Positions 42,290 through 50,898 of a DNA stretch of 64,000 bases are shown here, in pieces. A program made the translations under genes and the position numbers. The notes beneath the pieces were generated by a model. That model saw only the letters and a program-made list of their open reading frames with translations, had not been told where the DNA came from and searched no databases. The stretch is from CAVRXQ01 sp963831155. Its GTDB lineage: Bacteria; Actinomycetota; Acidimicrobiia; Acidimicrobiales; Bog-793. Each line of letters begins with the position of its first letter. The stretch's first letter is position 1. The stretch lies in the NCBI GenBank assembly GCA_963831155.1, contig CAWHOY010000005.1, forward strand, positions 434,001 through 498,000. Direction: 5' to 3'.

Positions 42290-43177
42290 TCAGCGAATGC
42301 CGCCCAGCGAGACGCCGTTTTTCATCCAGCGCTGCGAGAAGACGAACACAATCACGTTCGGGATGGTGGCGAGTACCGACGCCGCGAAGAACGGCCCCCA
42401 GAGAGTGGTGTGCACACCGATGAACGAGTTGAGTCCGATCGGCAGGGTGTAGTTCGTCGGTGTGTTGAGCACCGTCAGCGCGATGACGAACTCGTCCCAC
42501 GCCGCGTTGAAGGCGAAGAGCGCAACGACGGCGAGGGCGGGTATCGAGAGCGGCATCAAAAGGCGCGTAAGTACCCGCGGCGTGCTCGCGCCGTCGAGGC
42601 GGAACGACTCCTCGAGCTCGCGGGGAACGGCCTCGAAGAAGCCGCGCAGAAGGAAGATCGAGAAGGGCAGGTTGGCGCTCACGTAGATGAGGACGAGGCC
42701 GAACAGCGAGTCGAGCAGGTGGAGGCGGTCCAACAGCAAATACTGCGGGATGACGAGTTCGAGGCTCGGCACCGCCAGGCTCGCCAAGAAGAGGTAGAAG
42801 ATCGCCTCTTTCATCCGGAACTTGTAGCGGGCGAATGCGAATGCGGCAAGCGATGCGAAAATGACGGTCAGCGCGACCGTCCCCGCCGCGACGATTGTGC
42901 TGTTCACGAAGAAGCGTTCGATGTCGACGGAGTTCCACGCCTGGACGTAGTTCTGGATCGTCGGATGCGACGGCACGAGGATCGCCGAGCCGTTACCGAT
43001 CTCCGAAGCCGGCGCGAACGAGAGCGACACCATGTAGAGGAGCGGCCCTAGGGAGATCGCCGCCAGCAAGATGCCGATGAGAAGGCGTGTCTTTGTCCAT
43101 GTCCGCACCCCGAAAAGGCCGGGTCCGGTGGCGGCGCGCGGTCGCGGTGCCGGCGGCGCTTGGGCGGCGATCGCCAT
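42290..43177 (-). CDS. Carbohydrate ABC transporter permease, MalG type
   Basis: 295 residues, starting 6 bp after the MalF-type gene. Six hydrophobic segments; the binding-protein-dependent permease (EAA) loop is VPRELEESFRLDGASTPRVL, in the usual place before the fifth segment, and the chain ends with QRWMKNGVSLGGIR as in MalG/LacG. With the upstream permease it forms the membrane channel for an oligosaccharide, powered by an MsmK-type ATPase probably encoded at 49599-50768. Last gene of the operon. Confidence 0.9.
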   Translation of the reverse strand: MAIAAQAPPAPRPRAATGPGLFGVRTWTKTRLLIGILLAAISLGPLLYMVSLSFAPASEIGNGSAILVPSHPTIQNYVQAWNSVDIERFFVNSTIVAAGTVALTVIFASLAAFAFARYKFRMKEAIFYLFLASLAVPSLELVIPQYLLLDRLHLLDSLFGLVLIYVSANLPFSIFLLRGFFEAVPRELEESFRLDGASTPRVLTRLLMPLSIPALAVVALFAFNAAWDEFVIALTVLNTPTNYTLPIGLNSFIGVHTTLWGPFFAASVLATIPNVIVFVFSQRWMKNGVSLGGIR

Positions 43178-43183
43178 TTCGGG

Positions 43184-44155
43184 TCAGTCCCCTCGTGGCC
43201 GTAGCACGCGCAGCTCGGCGACGCTCAAGCCGAAAAGCACGATGGCGAGCAGGGAGGCGATCGCCGCCGCGTAGCCGAACTCGAAATCCGTAAAGGCGAG
43301 TTGGTAGGCGTAAGTGTAGAGCACGTGCGTCGAGCCGAACGGACCGCCGGCAGTGATCAAGTAGACGGACTGGAAGACGGTCGCGCCGCCGATCACCAAG
43401 AGAACGAGCACAAACGCGATCGACGCGCGGATCGAGGGGATGATGATCGTTCGCCAGATGCGGAATTCGCTTGCCCCGTCGACGCGGGCCGCCTCGATGA
43501 TGTCGCGCGGCACGCCGTCCAAGGCGGCGAGGAAGATGATGAACGACCAGCCGACGCCCTTCCAGATGCCGCACAGCCAGATGACGATGTTCCCCGTCCA
43601 GGTGTGCGCCAACCAGTCGAAGTGGACGGTGTGGCCGGCGAACAGGCTCAAGAAGCCGTCGACGAGGCCGCCCTGCGGGCTGAACAGGTAGCCGAAGAGG
43701 TAGCTCACGACGACCCACGAGGTGACGACGGGGATGAAGACGAGACCGCGCCACAGCGTCGAGGCGGGGAGACGGTCGGTGAGGATCGCGGCGGCGAAGA
43801 GCCCGATCGCCATCTGCACGGGGATCGTGATCACGACGTAGAGCAGCGTGTTGAACGCCGCCGTGCGGATCTCCGGGTCGTGGAAGATGTGGGAGAAGTT
43901 CGACCAGCCGACGAACGGACTCGTGGCACCAGGCAGGACCTGCCAGTTGAAAAAGCTGATGTCGAACTGTCGGAAGATCGGATAGACGGTGAAGATCGCG
44001 TACATCGCCGCCGCAGGGATCAGCAACACGTACGGCGTGAGGATGCGCCCGGTGCGCGCCGATCGGAAGCGGCGACGTGGAGATGCCGAAGGACGCGAGA
44101 CGGCGCCCGGCGGAAGATCCGCCGGGCGCCGACTGATGATTGCTGACTCGCTCAA
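43184..44155 (-). CDS. Carbohydrate ABC transporter permease, MalF type
   Basis: 323 residues from TTG 44155, whose TTGA overlaps the binding-protein stop. A proline/arginine-rich N-terminus of about 40 residues is followed by six hydrophobic segments; the EAA loop is VPRDIIEAARVDGASEFRIW. PYVLLIPAAAMYAIFTVYP opens the first segment, as in CUT1 sugar permeases. Codons 9-18 carry a 13-bp perfect mRNA hairpin (44102-44130) that could lower permease expression relative to the binding protein. Confidence 0.9.
   Translation of the reverse strand: MSESAIISRRPADLPPGAVSRPSASPRRRFRSARTGRILTPYVLLIPAAAMYAIFTVYPIFRQFDISFFNWQVLPGATSPFVGWSNFSHIFHDPEIRTAAFNTLLYVVITIPVQMAIGLFAAAILTDRLPASTLWRGLVFIPVVTSWVVVSYLFGYLFSPQGGLVDGFLSLFAGHTVHFDWLAHTWTGNIVIWLCGIWKGVGWSFIIFLAALDGVPRDIIEAARVDGASEFRIWRTIIIPSIRASIAFVLVLLVIGGATVFQSVYLITAGGPFGSTHVLYTYAYQLAFTDFEFGYAAAIASLLAIVLFGLSVAELRVLRPRGD
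44102..44130 (-). other. 13-bp perfect hairpin at the start of the MalF-type gene
   Basis: Arms 44102-44114 and 44118-44130 are perfect complements (GGCGCCCGGCGGA) with a 3-nt loop. In the mRNA the hairpin starts 25 nt after the TTG start of the permease and just after the binding-protein stop. In malEFG-type operons a hairpin after malE protects the 3' end of the binding-protein message and keeps permease levels low. Here the same element appears to be built into coding sequence. Confidence 0.55.
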
Positions 44156-45456
44156 CTCCCCGCGAGCGCGGAGTTCGCCTGTGCCGCAGCCGAGTTCAAG
44201 CCGGCGGTGACACTCGTCTTGCCGGCAAGGATCTCCTCGAACGCGTTCGAGAAGTCGGTGTCGAGAATCCCATAGGCCTTCGTCACCGGGCGCACGTACG
44301 CGTTCTTCAGCGCTGATGCGAACACCTTGAGGTACGGTTCCGCCTTCACTTCGGCCGTCGATTCGGTCGAGTACGCCGACATCTCGCCGGTCTTCGCCTC
44401 GGCGAGCTGTGCGTAGGGCTGGGTGAGGAACTGCGCGAACAGCTCGGCGTCGGTGAGGTGGTGCCCGCCCTTCGCGACGACGACGTCCTCACCACCAGTC
44501 GGGGTGTGGGACCCGCACTTGCCTGCCGGCATCGGCACGACGCCGTAGCTCGGGACCGGGCTGAGGCCCTGGTACGTCCCCACCGCCCACGGCCCGTCGA
44601 TGTACATGGCGTACTTGCCGAGCGGGAACTCTTGCTCGCCCGAGTCGCCGGTCGTGCTGATGATGTCCGGACCGATGTAGCCGTGCCCGCCGTCATAGCC
44701 GCTGACGAGCGACGCCACCGCGTCCTTCGTGGAGCCGCTGTTCATGTAGCCGTTCGCCGTCGTATAGCTCGAGTTCGTGAACGCGCCGCACGAGCTCCAA
44801 ATGTACGGCGAGACGTCCCAGATGTCCGTCGAGTCGACGCCAAGCCCGTATTGGGCCTTCGACGGGATCGTCATCGCCTTCGCGTCCGAGATGAGCTGCG
44901 AGATGGACGTCGGAGGACTCGAGATCCCGGCGGCGGCGAAGTCAGTCTTGTTGTAGAAGAGGGCGATCGTGTTCGTGTCGAGCGGCAGCGAATAGGCGCT
45001 GCCCTTGAACTCCGTCGTGAGGAGCGGTCCAGGCAAGGCGTCCTTTGCGATCGCGTCGGTCTTGTACCACGAAAGGTCGCTCAGTCGCAGCGCCGTTCCG
45101 TCGCCGGCGAGCTCCGCCGTCCAGGCGATGTCCGAACGGAAGACGTCCGGCGGATTGCCCGCTGCCGCTTCTGCGAGGAACTTCTGCAGCAAATCGGAGT
45201 ACGGGACGCTGATGTTCTTCACCTTTATGTTCGGGTATTCCATCTCGAACTTCGGGATGATCTGGTGCTCCATCACCGTGATCTCGGTGCCGGTGTACGC
45301 GTTGAGGAAGGTCAACGTGGCCGAGCTACTCGCGTGCGCCATTTCGTGGCGAGACGCCGCACCCGCCGAGACCGTCATCGCCGCCATACCGACGACGAGA
45401 GAAACGGTCGCGAGCGCTGCGCCGGCCGACCACGCCGTGCCGAGCTTTCTTTTCAT
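44152..45456 (-). CDS. Extracellular sugar-binding protein of a CUT1 ABC transporter
   Basis: 434 residues from ATG 45456, which has GGGGAGA 9 nt upstream (a GTG 3 codons earlier is less well placed). Sec signal: MKRKLG followed by hydrophobic AALATVSLVVGMAAM and an AGA-A cleavage region. No lipobox cysteine follows, which is unusual for a Gram-positive binding protein. Mature domain: TLTFLNAYTGTEITVMEHQIIPKFE, GNPPDVFRSDIAWTAEL, and GKYAMYIDGPWAVGTY, typical of family 1 sugar-binding proteins. It captures an oligosaccharide, by context an isomalto-oligosaccharide. Confidence 0.9.
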   Translation of the reverse strand: MKRKLGTAWSAGAALATVSLVVGMAAMTVSAGAASRHEMAHASSSATLTFLNAYTGTEITVMEHQIIPKFEMEYPNIKVKNISVPYSDLLQKFLAEAAAGNPPDVFRSDIAWTAELAGDGTALRLSDLSWYKTDAIAKDALPGPLLTTEFKGSAYSLPLDTNTIALFYNKTDFAAAGISSPPTSISQLISDAKAMTIPSKAQYGLGVDSTDIWDVSPYIWSSCGAFTNSSYTTANGYMNSGSTKDAVASLVSGYDGGHGYIGPDIISTTGDSGEQEFPLGKYAMYIDGPWAVGTYQGLSPVPSYGVVPMPAGKCGSHTPTGGEDVVVAKGGHHLTDAELFAQFLTQPYAQLAEAKTGEMSAYSTESTAEVKAEPYLKVFASALKNAYVRPVTKAYGILDTDFSNAFEEILAGKTSVTAGLNSAAAQANSALAGS

Positions 45457-45528
45457 GTTGCTCACTCTCCCCGTGTTGTTGTTTTCATTGATTAATGCAG
45501 TGGACCTCGCGATGAGTGCAGGTCGACG

Positions 45529-46632
45529 TCAGGGCGGCATCGCTACATGCTCGAGTTCATCGCTCAAGATCACGTGCATCGCGTGCGACCAGGTGAGGTC
45601 GGCCGCTGGCGGTCCCCAGCGCTCGACCCATTCGGTGTTCATCGCCGGGTCGCGCCGTTCGCCGCCGTACTGCTCCGCGAGGTGACCCGCGCCATCGAAG
45701 TGGTCGACAACCCAGTCAAAGCACCGCTCAGCGGAGGCGAAGTCGCCGCTCGCGGCGAAATGCCAGCCGAGGGACGCCGTCAGCACGGGCCACGCGCCGC
45801 CACCGAAGTAGGTGTCGGTCGGGTAGCGCCGGATTCCACCTTCGAAGAACAGATCCGACGCGACCTCCTGGACGGTGCGCGTGAACGCCTGATCCGTCAG
45901 GTCGACAAGGCCGAAAGGCATACCGAGCCACAACAGCGACGCGTCGACGAGTTCGCTGTCGCTCGACTTACTGAACCGACCTTCGCGTCGGGCACGTTCG
46001 AGCACGTCGAGACGAATCGACGCCGCCCGCGCGGCGAGCTCGACGTCCTCCAGCATCTCGGCGGCGGCACGCAGTCCCGCGTAGACCGACGCGAGCGTCG
46101 AGGTGTGCACCGATGTCCCGTTCTCCTCCCAGACGTCGAAGCACGGCGCGGTTCCAACTTCGGCGAGGTACCGCGCCGTGCGTTCGAGTGCAGGGAGGAG
46201 GTGCCCAGGGACGCTCTGGCCACCCGTGCGGGAGAGGTGTTGACGTAGGCACCACAGCCACGTGCCGTAGCCGTCGATCTGGAAATTCGGCCAGCCGTCG
46301 GTCTGGATCGAACCGTCGAGACCAAAGCGAGCCGGTGGCATCGCGGCGGGATCGATCGGCTTGCCCAGCCGGGCGCGCTCGATGGCGGCGTCGATGGTGC
46401 CGGCGATCCGATCGATCGATGTCGCGCACCAGGCGTGGAAGGCCGCGGTGGCGTCGTACTCGCCGACCAAGTCGAGGGCGTAGGCGATGAATGCGCCGTC
46501 GCGCAACCAGCAGAAGCGGTACTGCGCAAAGTCCGGCGAGGCGACGAAGGCGCCGGAGGCGTTCTGGTTGCGGAGGATGGTTGCGACGCTGTGCGAGCGG
46601 AGCTCGGTTCGGCGGTCAGTCTCGCGGTCCAT
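45529..46632 (-). CDS. Glycoside hydrolase family 15 (glucoamylase/glucodextranase-like), intracellular
   Basis: 367 residues from ATG 46632; the frame extends to 46737 but the domain starts with SHSVATILRNQNASGAFVASP. GH15 motifs: RFCWLRDGAFIAYALDLVG, then the general-acid region CFDVWEENGTSVHTST and the general-base region HLAEQYGGERRDP followed by PAADLTWSHAMHVI. There is no signal peptide or starch-binding domain, so it works in the cytoplasm, releasing glucose from the non-reducing end of imported alpha-glucans. GH15 includes both alpha-1,4 and alpha-1,6 (dextran) enzymes. The GH66 neighbour favours alpha-1,6. First gene of the transport operon. Confidence 0.87.
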   Translation of the reverse strand: MDRETDRRTELRSHSVATILRNQNASGAFVASPDFAQYRFCWLRDGAFIAYALDLVGEYDATAAFHAWCATSIDRIAGTIDAAIERARLGKPIDPAAMPPARFGLDGSIQTDGWPNFQIDGYGTWLWCLRQHLSRTGGQSVPGHLLPALERTARYLAEVGTAPCFDVWEENGTSVHTSTLASVYAGLRAAAEMLEDVELAARAASIRLDVLERARREGRFSKSSDSELVDASLLWLGMPFGLVDLTDQAFTRTVQEVASDLFFEGGIRRYPTDTYFGGGAWPVLTASLGWHFAASGDFASAERCFDWVVDHFDGAGHLAEQYGGERRDPAMNTEWVERWGPPAADLTWSHAMHVILSDELEHVAMPP

Positions 46633-46650
46633 CGACCCCCCGGGGCCATA

Positions 46651-46671
46651 ACTTCGTGTAGCGAACAAAGT
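46651..46671. promoter_or_regulatory. Putative ROK-regulator operator
   Basis: ACTTCGT (46651-46657) and ACAAAGT (46665-46671) form an inverted repeat with one mismatch and a 7-bp spacer, 18 bp before the GH15 start and between it and the divergent ROK gene. One bound dimer could repress both operons. Confidence 0.45.
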
Positions 46672-46766
46672 AAGTCTCGGTTCTGGCCCGTCAAGTCGCG
46701 CAGAGGTCCTGGTCCTGGCGGTGAGACCTGCCTCCACGTAGGCTTTTGTACAGGAGTTGACGAAAG

Positions 46767-48002
46767 ATGCCGACGAACCACGACGGGATCGCAGGGGGCG
46801 ACCTCACGCGGATGGCCGTCCTAGCGTTGCTCGGTCGCAACGGCCCGGCGTCACGGGCGACGATTGCCCGCGAGCTCGAGATGAGCCCGGCGACGGTCAG
46901 CCAGGTCACCCGGCGGCTGATCGAACAACGCGTGATCGAGCCGCTCGAATACGAACCCTCCGACGGCGGCCGCCCAGGCCAGCTGCTCGGACTCGTCTCG
47001 ACGGCGGGGCGGGCCGTCGGAGTGAAGCTGGCGCCGGACCACCTCGTCTTCGTCGACGTCCGGCTCGACGGTCGGGTGGAAAGGACCCACTCCGAAGGTT
47101 TTGACGCCGTGTCACCAGAAGCGGTCGCCCGTCTCATCTCGACGTTGCGCGCGTTTTTGCGGGGTGGTTCCGGTCGGCTGCTCGGCATCGGCATCGGCGT
47201 CCCGGGTGTCGTCGAACGGCCCGATGTCGGCGAAGTCGACGCCGAGGTGCTCGGCTGGAGTCACATGCCGATCGGTCGATACCTGCGCGACGCGACCGGG
47301 GTTCCGGTCTTGGTCGAAAACGACGTGAAAGCGCTCGCCGTCGCCGAGCGCCTGCATGGGCGTGGCCGAACGCGAAGGAACTTCGTCGTGATCACGGTGG
47401 GACGCGGCGTCGGATTCGCAGCCGTCGTCGACGGCACGCTGCAGCGTGGCTCGCGGGGCGCAGCCGGTGAGGTCGCGCACGTCTCGGCGAGTGTCGACGG
47501 ACGAGCGTGCGTCTGTGGCAGGACCGGCTGTCTCGAGGCGTACGTCGGGTCGCCGGGGATCATCCGTGCGGCACACGAGGCGGGGGTGCTCATCGGCCAA
47601 CAAGACGTCGACCGCCTGACCGAACTCGCCGACCGCGGTGACGAGAGGGCGCTGCGCGTGTTTTCCGACGCGGCGACGCGCCTTGCCCGCGCGGCCGCGG
47701 ACGCAATCGCGGCGATCGATCCGGAGGTCATCATCATCGCCGGCGAGGGCACCGCGTCCTGGCGGCACTGGGACACCGCGTTCCGTGCCACGCTCGCGAA
47801 GACGTTGCCCGCGCCGATGAGCGCGACGCCGGTCGAACTCGAGGAGTGGGACGAGTCCAGTTGGGCGCGCGGCGCGGGCGCGATCGTGCTCGCGACGCCG
47901 TTCGAGCGTCACGGCATCGCCGGCGAACAGCGCGAGGAGGTGCTCGCGCGACTCGGTGCCACGCGCCTACAGGAAGAGCCGTTGTGGGCTTCTCCGACCT
48001 AA
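46767..48002 (+). CDS. ROK family transcriptional regulator of sugar metabolism
   Basis: 411 residues from ATG 46767 with AGGAG upstream. The N-terminal winged helix is ALLGRNGPASRATIARELEMSPATVSQVTRRLIEQ (two parts). The ROK domain has LLGIGIGVPGVV, VLVENDVKALAVAE, and the zinc-binding signature CVCGRTGCLEAYVG; the catalytic DxGxT-type kinase residues are not clear, as in repressors such as NagC/XylR. It should sense an imported sugar or glucose and control the divergent GH15-transporter operon and its own GH66 partner. Confidence 0.88.
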   Translation: MPTNHDGIAGGDLTRMAVLALLGRNGPASRATIARELEMSPATVSQVTRRLIEQRVIEPLEYEPSDGGRPGQLLGLVSTAGRAVGVKLAPDHLVFVDVRLDGRVERTHSEGFDAVSPEAVARLISTLRAFLRGGSGRLLGIGIGVPGVVERPDVGEVDAEVLGWSHMPIGRYLRDATGVPVLVENDVKALAVAERLHGRGRTRRNFVVITVGRGVGFAAVVDGTLQRGSRGAAGEVAHVSASVDGRACVCGRTGCLEAYVGSPGIIRAAHEAGVLIGQQDVDRLTELADRGDERALRVFSDAATRLARAAADAIAAIDPEVIIIAGEGTASWRHWDTAFRATLAKTLPAPMSATPVELEEWDESSWARGAGAIVLATPFERHGIAGEQREEVLARLGATRLQEEPLWASPT

Positions 48003-49576
48003 AAACGCGCTACGCGCCCCGAGAGTCGATCGTCGTCGCCGATCTTCCGGAAGGGACCGCATCCGTCGCCCTGCGCGACGCGTTCGGCGCTCGGCACGCG
48101 TTCGGCTTCGATGGCAAGTCCGCCTATTGCCCTGAGGCGCCGGATGGCACACACGCCGTCGAGGCGCTCTCTTTGACGGACGAGCTCCTCGGAGAGGAAT
48201 TCACGACGGTCTGCGAGGGCGTCGGCAAAGTGCCCGTGATCGGTTTCGCGTCCTCGTTCGAAGACGACCGCGTCGACGAGGTGCTCGCCTGGTTGCGAAT
48301 GCTGCGCTGCACGACGGTGCAGCTCTACGACTGGATGGAGCGGTACACGGCTCCGCTTCCGGGTCGCGATCGCTACCGCGACCCCGTCGGACGTTCACTT
48401 TCCCGGCGGGCATTGCGACGCCTCATCTCTGAGATCAGAACCTTCGGTGCGGCCGCCCAGGCGTACGCGCCGGTGTGCGCCGCCGATCCCGATTTCGCCG
48501 ATCTGCATTCGGACTGGGTGCTCGAGCGCAACGACGGCGGTTCGGAGCGGCTGGGGGATCTGCTCGTGATCATGGATCCCGGGAACGCGGATTGGCAGGC
48601 GCATTGGATCGGCGTGTACCGAGAGGCGGCGGGCGCACTCGGCTTTGACGGATTCCACCTCGACACGTACGGCTTCCCCCGCGTCGCCTTCGACGCGTCA
48701 CGCGTGCAGAGGTCGATGCGGGCGGGGTACCGCAGCTTCATCAACCGACTGCGCGACGCCGATCGCGAAGCGGTGGTCAGCTTCAACCAGGTGAACGGGG
48801 TTCCGGATTGCTTCTCGTTGCCCGCGCCTCCGTCGTACCGCTACGTCGAGGTCTGGCCGCCGAACGACCGCTTCACTCACCTCGAAGGACTGATGGCCCG
48901 CAGCGCGGATGCCGGATCGCGTAACGGCATCTACGCGCTCTATCCGCCGGTCTGGGACAAGGACCGTTCGGGCGCCGTCGCCACCGTCGTCCAATCGCTC
49001 GCCATCGCGACGATGCTCGGCGGGGCTGCGCTCAGCCTCGGCGACACGAAGGGCGCGCTCTCGCATCCTTACTACCCGAACTTCGAACGACTCGGAGACG
49101 GAGAGGCCGCCACCGTCTTGGCGTGGCATCGGTTCGCGCTGCGCTGCCGTGACCTTTTCTCATCCGGCGCGGATACGAGCTGGGTCGAGATCGGTGACGA
49201 GAACGGCACGGTCGAGCTGGAAGCGAACGGGACCGACGTGCGTCCCGAACCGCAGGCCGGCGCGGTGTTCGCTCGCGTCGCGCGCCACGAATCGACGATC
49301 GCGATCGGCTGTCTCGACCTCACGGCGTCCGAATCGGCATCGTGGATGAAACCAAGCGGCTTTTCGACGCCGCGGACCGTGCGCGTGCGCGTGCTCGCGC
49401 CCGCTCCCGCGCACGCCGGCGTTGAGGCCGCCGTCCTCGGTGATCACGGCGACCGATTCCTCGCCGTTCCTTTCCAAAGGGTCGAGCACCGGGAAGGGAC
49501 AGCGATCGAATTCGAACTCCCCGTCATTGCCGGATGGTCGGTCGCCCGCGTGCATGCGATCGGAGCGACGCGCTAG
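47984..49576 (+). CDS. Glycoside hydrolase family 66 (dextranase / cycloisomaltooligosaccharide glucanotransferase family), intracellular
   Basis: 530 residues from GTG 47984, which lies after AGGAAGAG and inside the last codons of the ROK gene. GH66 pattern: TTVQLYDWMERYTAPLPG, then MDPGNADWQAHWIGVYREA, nucleophile Asp in GFDGFHLDTYGFPR, VVSFNQVNG, general acid Glu in YRYVEVWPPND. The family cleaves or cyclises alpha-1,6-glucan. There is no signal peptide, although most GH66 enzymes are secreted, so here the substrate must be imported first. The C-terminal part is beta-sandwich-like. It is coupled to the ROK gene by overlap. Confidence 0.82.
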   Translation: MGFSDLKTRYAPRESIVVADLPEGTASVALRDAFGARHAFGFDGKSAYCPEAPDGTHAVEALSLTDELLGEEFTTVCEGVGKVPVIGFASSFEDDRVDEVLAWLRMLRCTTVQLYDWMERYTAPLPGRDRYRDPVGRSLSRRALRRLISEIRTFGAAAQAYAPVCAADPDFADLHSDWVLERNDGGSERLGDLLVIMDPGNADWQAHWIGVYREAAGALGFDGFHLDTYGFPRVAFDASRVQRSMRAGYRSFINRLRDADREAVVSFNQVNGVPDCFSLPAPPSYRYVEVWPPNDRFTHLEGLMARSADAGSRNGIYALYPPVWDKDRSGAVATVVQSLAIATMLGGAALSLGDTKGALSHPYYPNFERLGDGEAATVLAWHRFALRCRDLFSSGADTSWVEIGDENGTVELEANGTDVRPEPQAGAVFARVARHESTIAIGCLDLTASESASWMKPSGFSTPRTVRVRVLAPAPAHAGVEAAVLGDHGDRFLAVPFQRVEHREGTAIEFELPVIAGWSVARVHAIGATR

Positions 49577-49598
49577 TCACCCGGGAGCTGCGCTGACC

Positions 49599-50768
49599 TC
49601 AGGGCGCGATCGTTGCCCCGGTACGCGGGTCGAAGAAGTACAGGCGTGACGTATCGATCGCCAGTCGGACGCGCTCGCCGGCGTCGACCTTCGCCCGGGG
49701 TTCGACGCGGGCGACGCCTTCTCCCCGCGAGACGAGGTATCCCTTTTTGAGCACTGCCGCTTCGTCGGCGATGACGTCCTCGGTGCCGACGCGCTTCGCG
49801 TCGATCTCGAAATGGACGAGCAGGTCGCTGCCGAGTGCCTCGACGAGGTCGACGTCCGCGTCTATGACGCACGGCGACGCGTCATGCGCGAGCGAGAAGT
49901 CTTCCGAGCGGATGCCGACGACAACTGGAGTAGCGGCAAAGGGCCGGAGCGCCGGGTGCAGTTGGGCGAAGTCGGAAGGGAGTCCGACGTGCTGCGAGCC
50001 CAAGTTGAGCTCGCTCAGATCAGCTGTGATCGTCGCTTCGAAGAGGTTCATCGCCGGAGAGCCGATGAACGCGGCGACGAACATGTTGATCGGGTGGTCG
50101 TAGAGCTCCTGGGGACGTGCGACCTGCTGGAGGTGGCCGTCACGAAGAACGGCGACGCGATCGCCCATCGTCATCGCCTCGGTCTGGTCGTGGGTAACGT
50201 AGATCGTCGTCACGCCGATTCTCCGCTGGATATGGAGCACCTCGGCGCGCATCTGCACGCGCAGCTTCGCGTCGAGGTTCGAGAGCGGCTCGTCCATCAA
50301 GAACACCGAGGGCTCGCGGACGATCGCGCGTCCCATCGCGACCCGCTGGCGTTGCCCTCCCGACAGCCGGGTCGGCTTCTGATAGAGCCACTCGGTCAGT
50401 CCGAGGATCTCGGCGGTCTCTTCGACCCGCCGCGCCACCTCTTGCTTCGGAATCTTGCGCAGCTTCAGCGCGTAACCGATGTTCTCCGCGACCGTCATGT
50501 GCGGATAGAGCGCGTAGCTCTGGAAAACCATCGCCACGTCGCGGTCGCGCGGCGGGACGTCGTTCATGACGCGATCGCCGAAGAGAAGCTTTCCTGAAGT
50601 GATCTCCTCGAGACCCGCGATGAGTCGGAGAGCCGTCGTCTTGCCGCACCCGGAGGGGCCGACGAAGACCATGAACTCGCCGTCGTTGGCTTGGAGGTCC
50701 AAGTCGTAGAGGGCCTGGAAGCCGTTCGGGTAAACTTTTGTGATCTCCTGCAAGCTGACCGAGGTAAT
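49599..50768 (-). CDS. MsmK/UgpC-type sugar ABC transporter ATPase, probable ATT start
   Basis: 389 residues if started at ATT 50768, 384 from TTG 50753. ABC motifs: FVGPSGCGKTTALRLIAGLE (Walker A), VAMVFQSYALYPHMTV (Q-loop), RLSGGQRQRVAMGRAIVREP (signature), FLMDEPLSNLDAKLR (Walker B), YVTHDQTEAMTMGDR (H-loop); a C-terminal TOBE/regulatory domain follows. The family starts about five residues before the TTG, and GGAGG stands 5 nt before the ATT but 20 nt before the TTG. It is the only ATPase near the MalF/MalG pair and should energise it. Confidence 0.92.
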   Translation of the reverse strand: MTSVSLQEITKVYPNGFQALYDLDLQANDGEFMVFVGPSGCGKTTALRLIAGLEEITSGKLLFGDRVMNDVPPRDRDVAMVFQSYALYPHMTVAENIGYALKLRKIPKQEVARRVEETAEILGLTEWLYQKPTRLSGGQRQRVAMGRAIVREPSVFLMDEPLSNLDAKLRVQMRAEVLHIQRRIGVTTIYVTHDQTEAMTMGDRVAVLRDGHLQQVARPQELYDHPINMFVAAFIGSPAMNLFEATITADLSELNLGSQHVGLPSDFAQLHPALRPFAATPVVVGIRSEDFSLAHDASPCVIDADVDLVEALGSDLLVHFEIDAKRVGTEDVIADEAAVLKKGYLVSRGEGVARVEPRAKVDAGERVRLAIDTSRLYFFDPRTGATIAP

Positions 50769-50898
50769 TGCCGCCTCCGCGATCCGTCGCCGCGTACACC
50801 GTAAGCGCGCGAGGCGCTGATACTTTCACGGGAAGGCGCGGGTCGTACGCACCGCGTCGTGCGCATGCATCTCATCTCAGAAAGCGCAGGTGTCGCCG

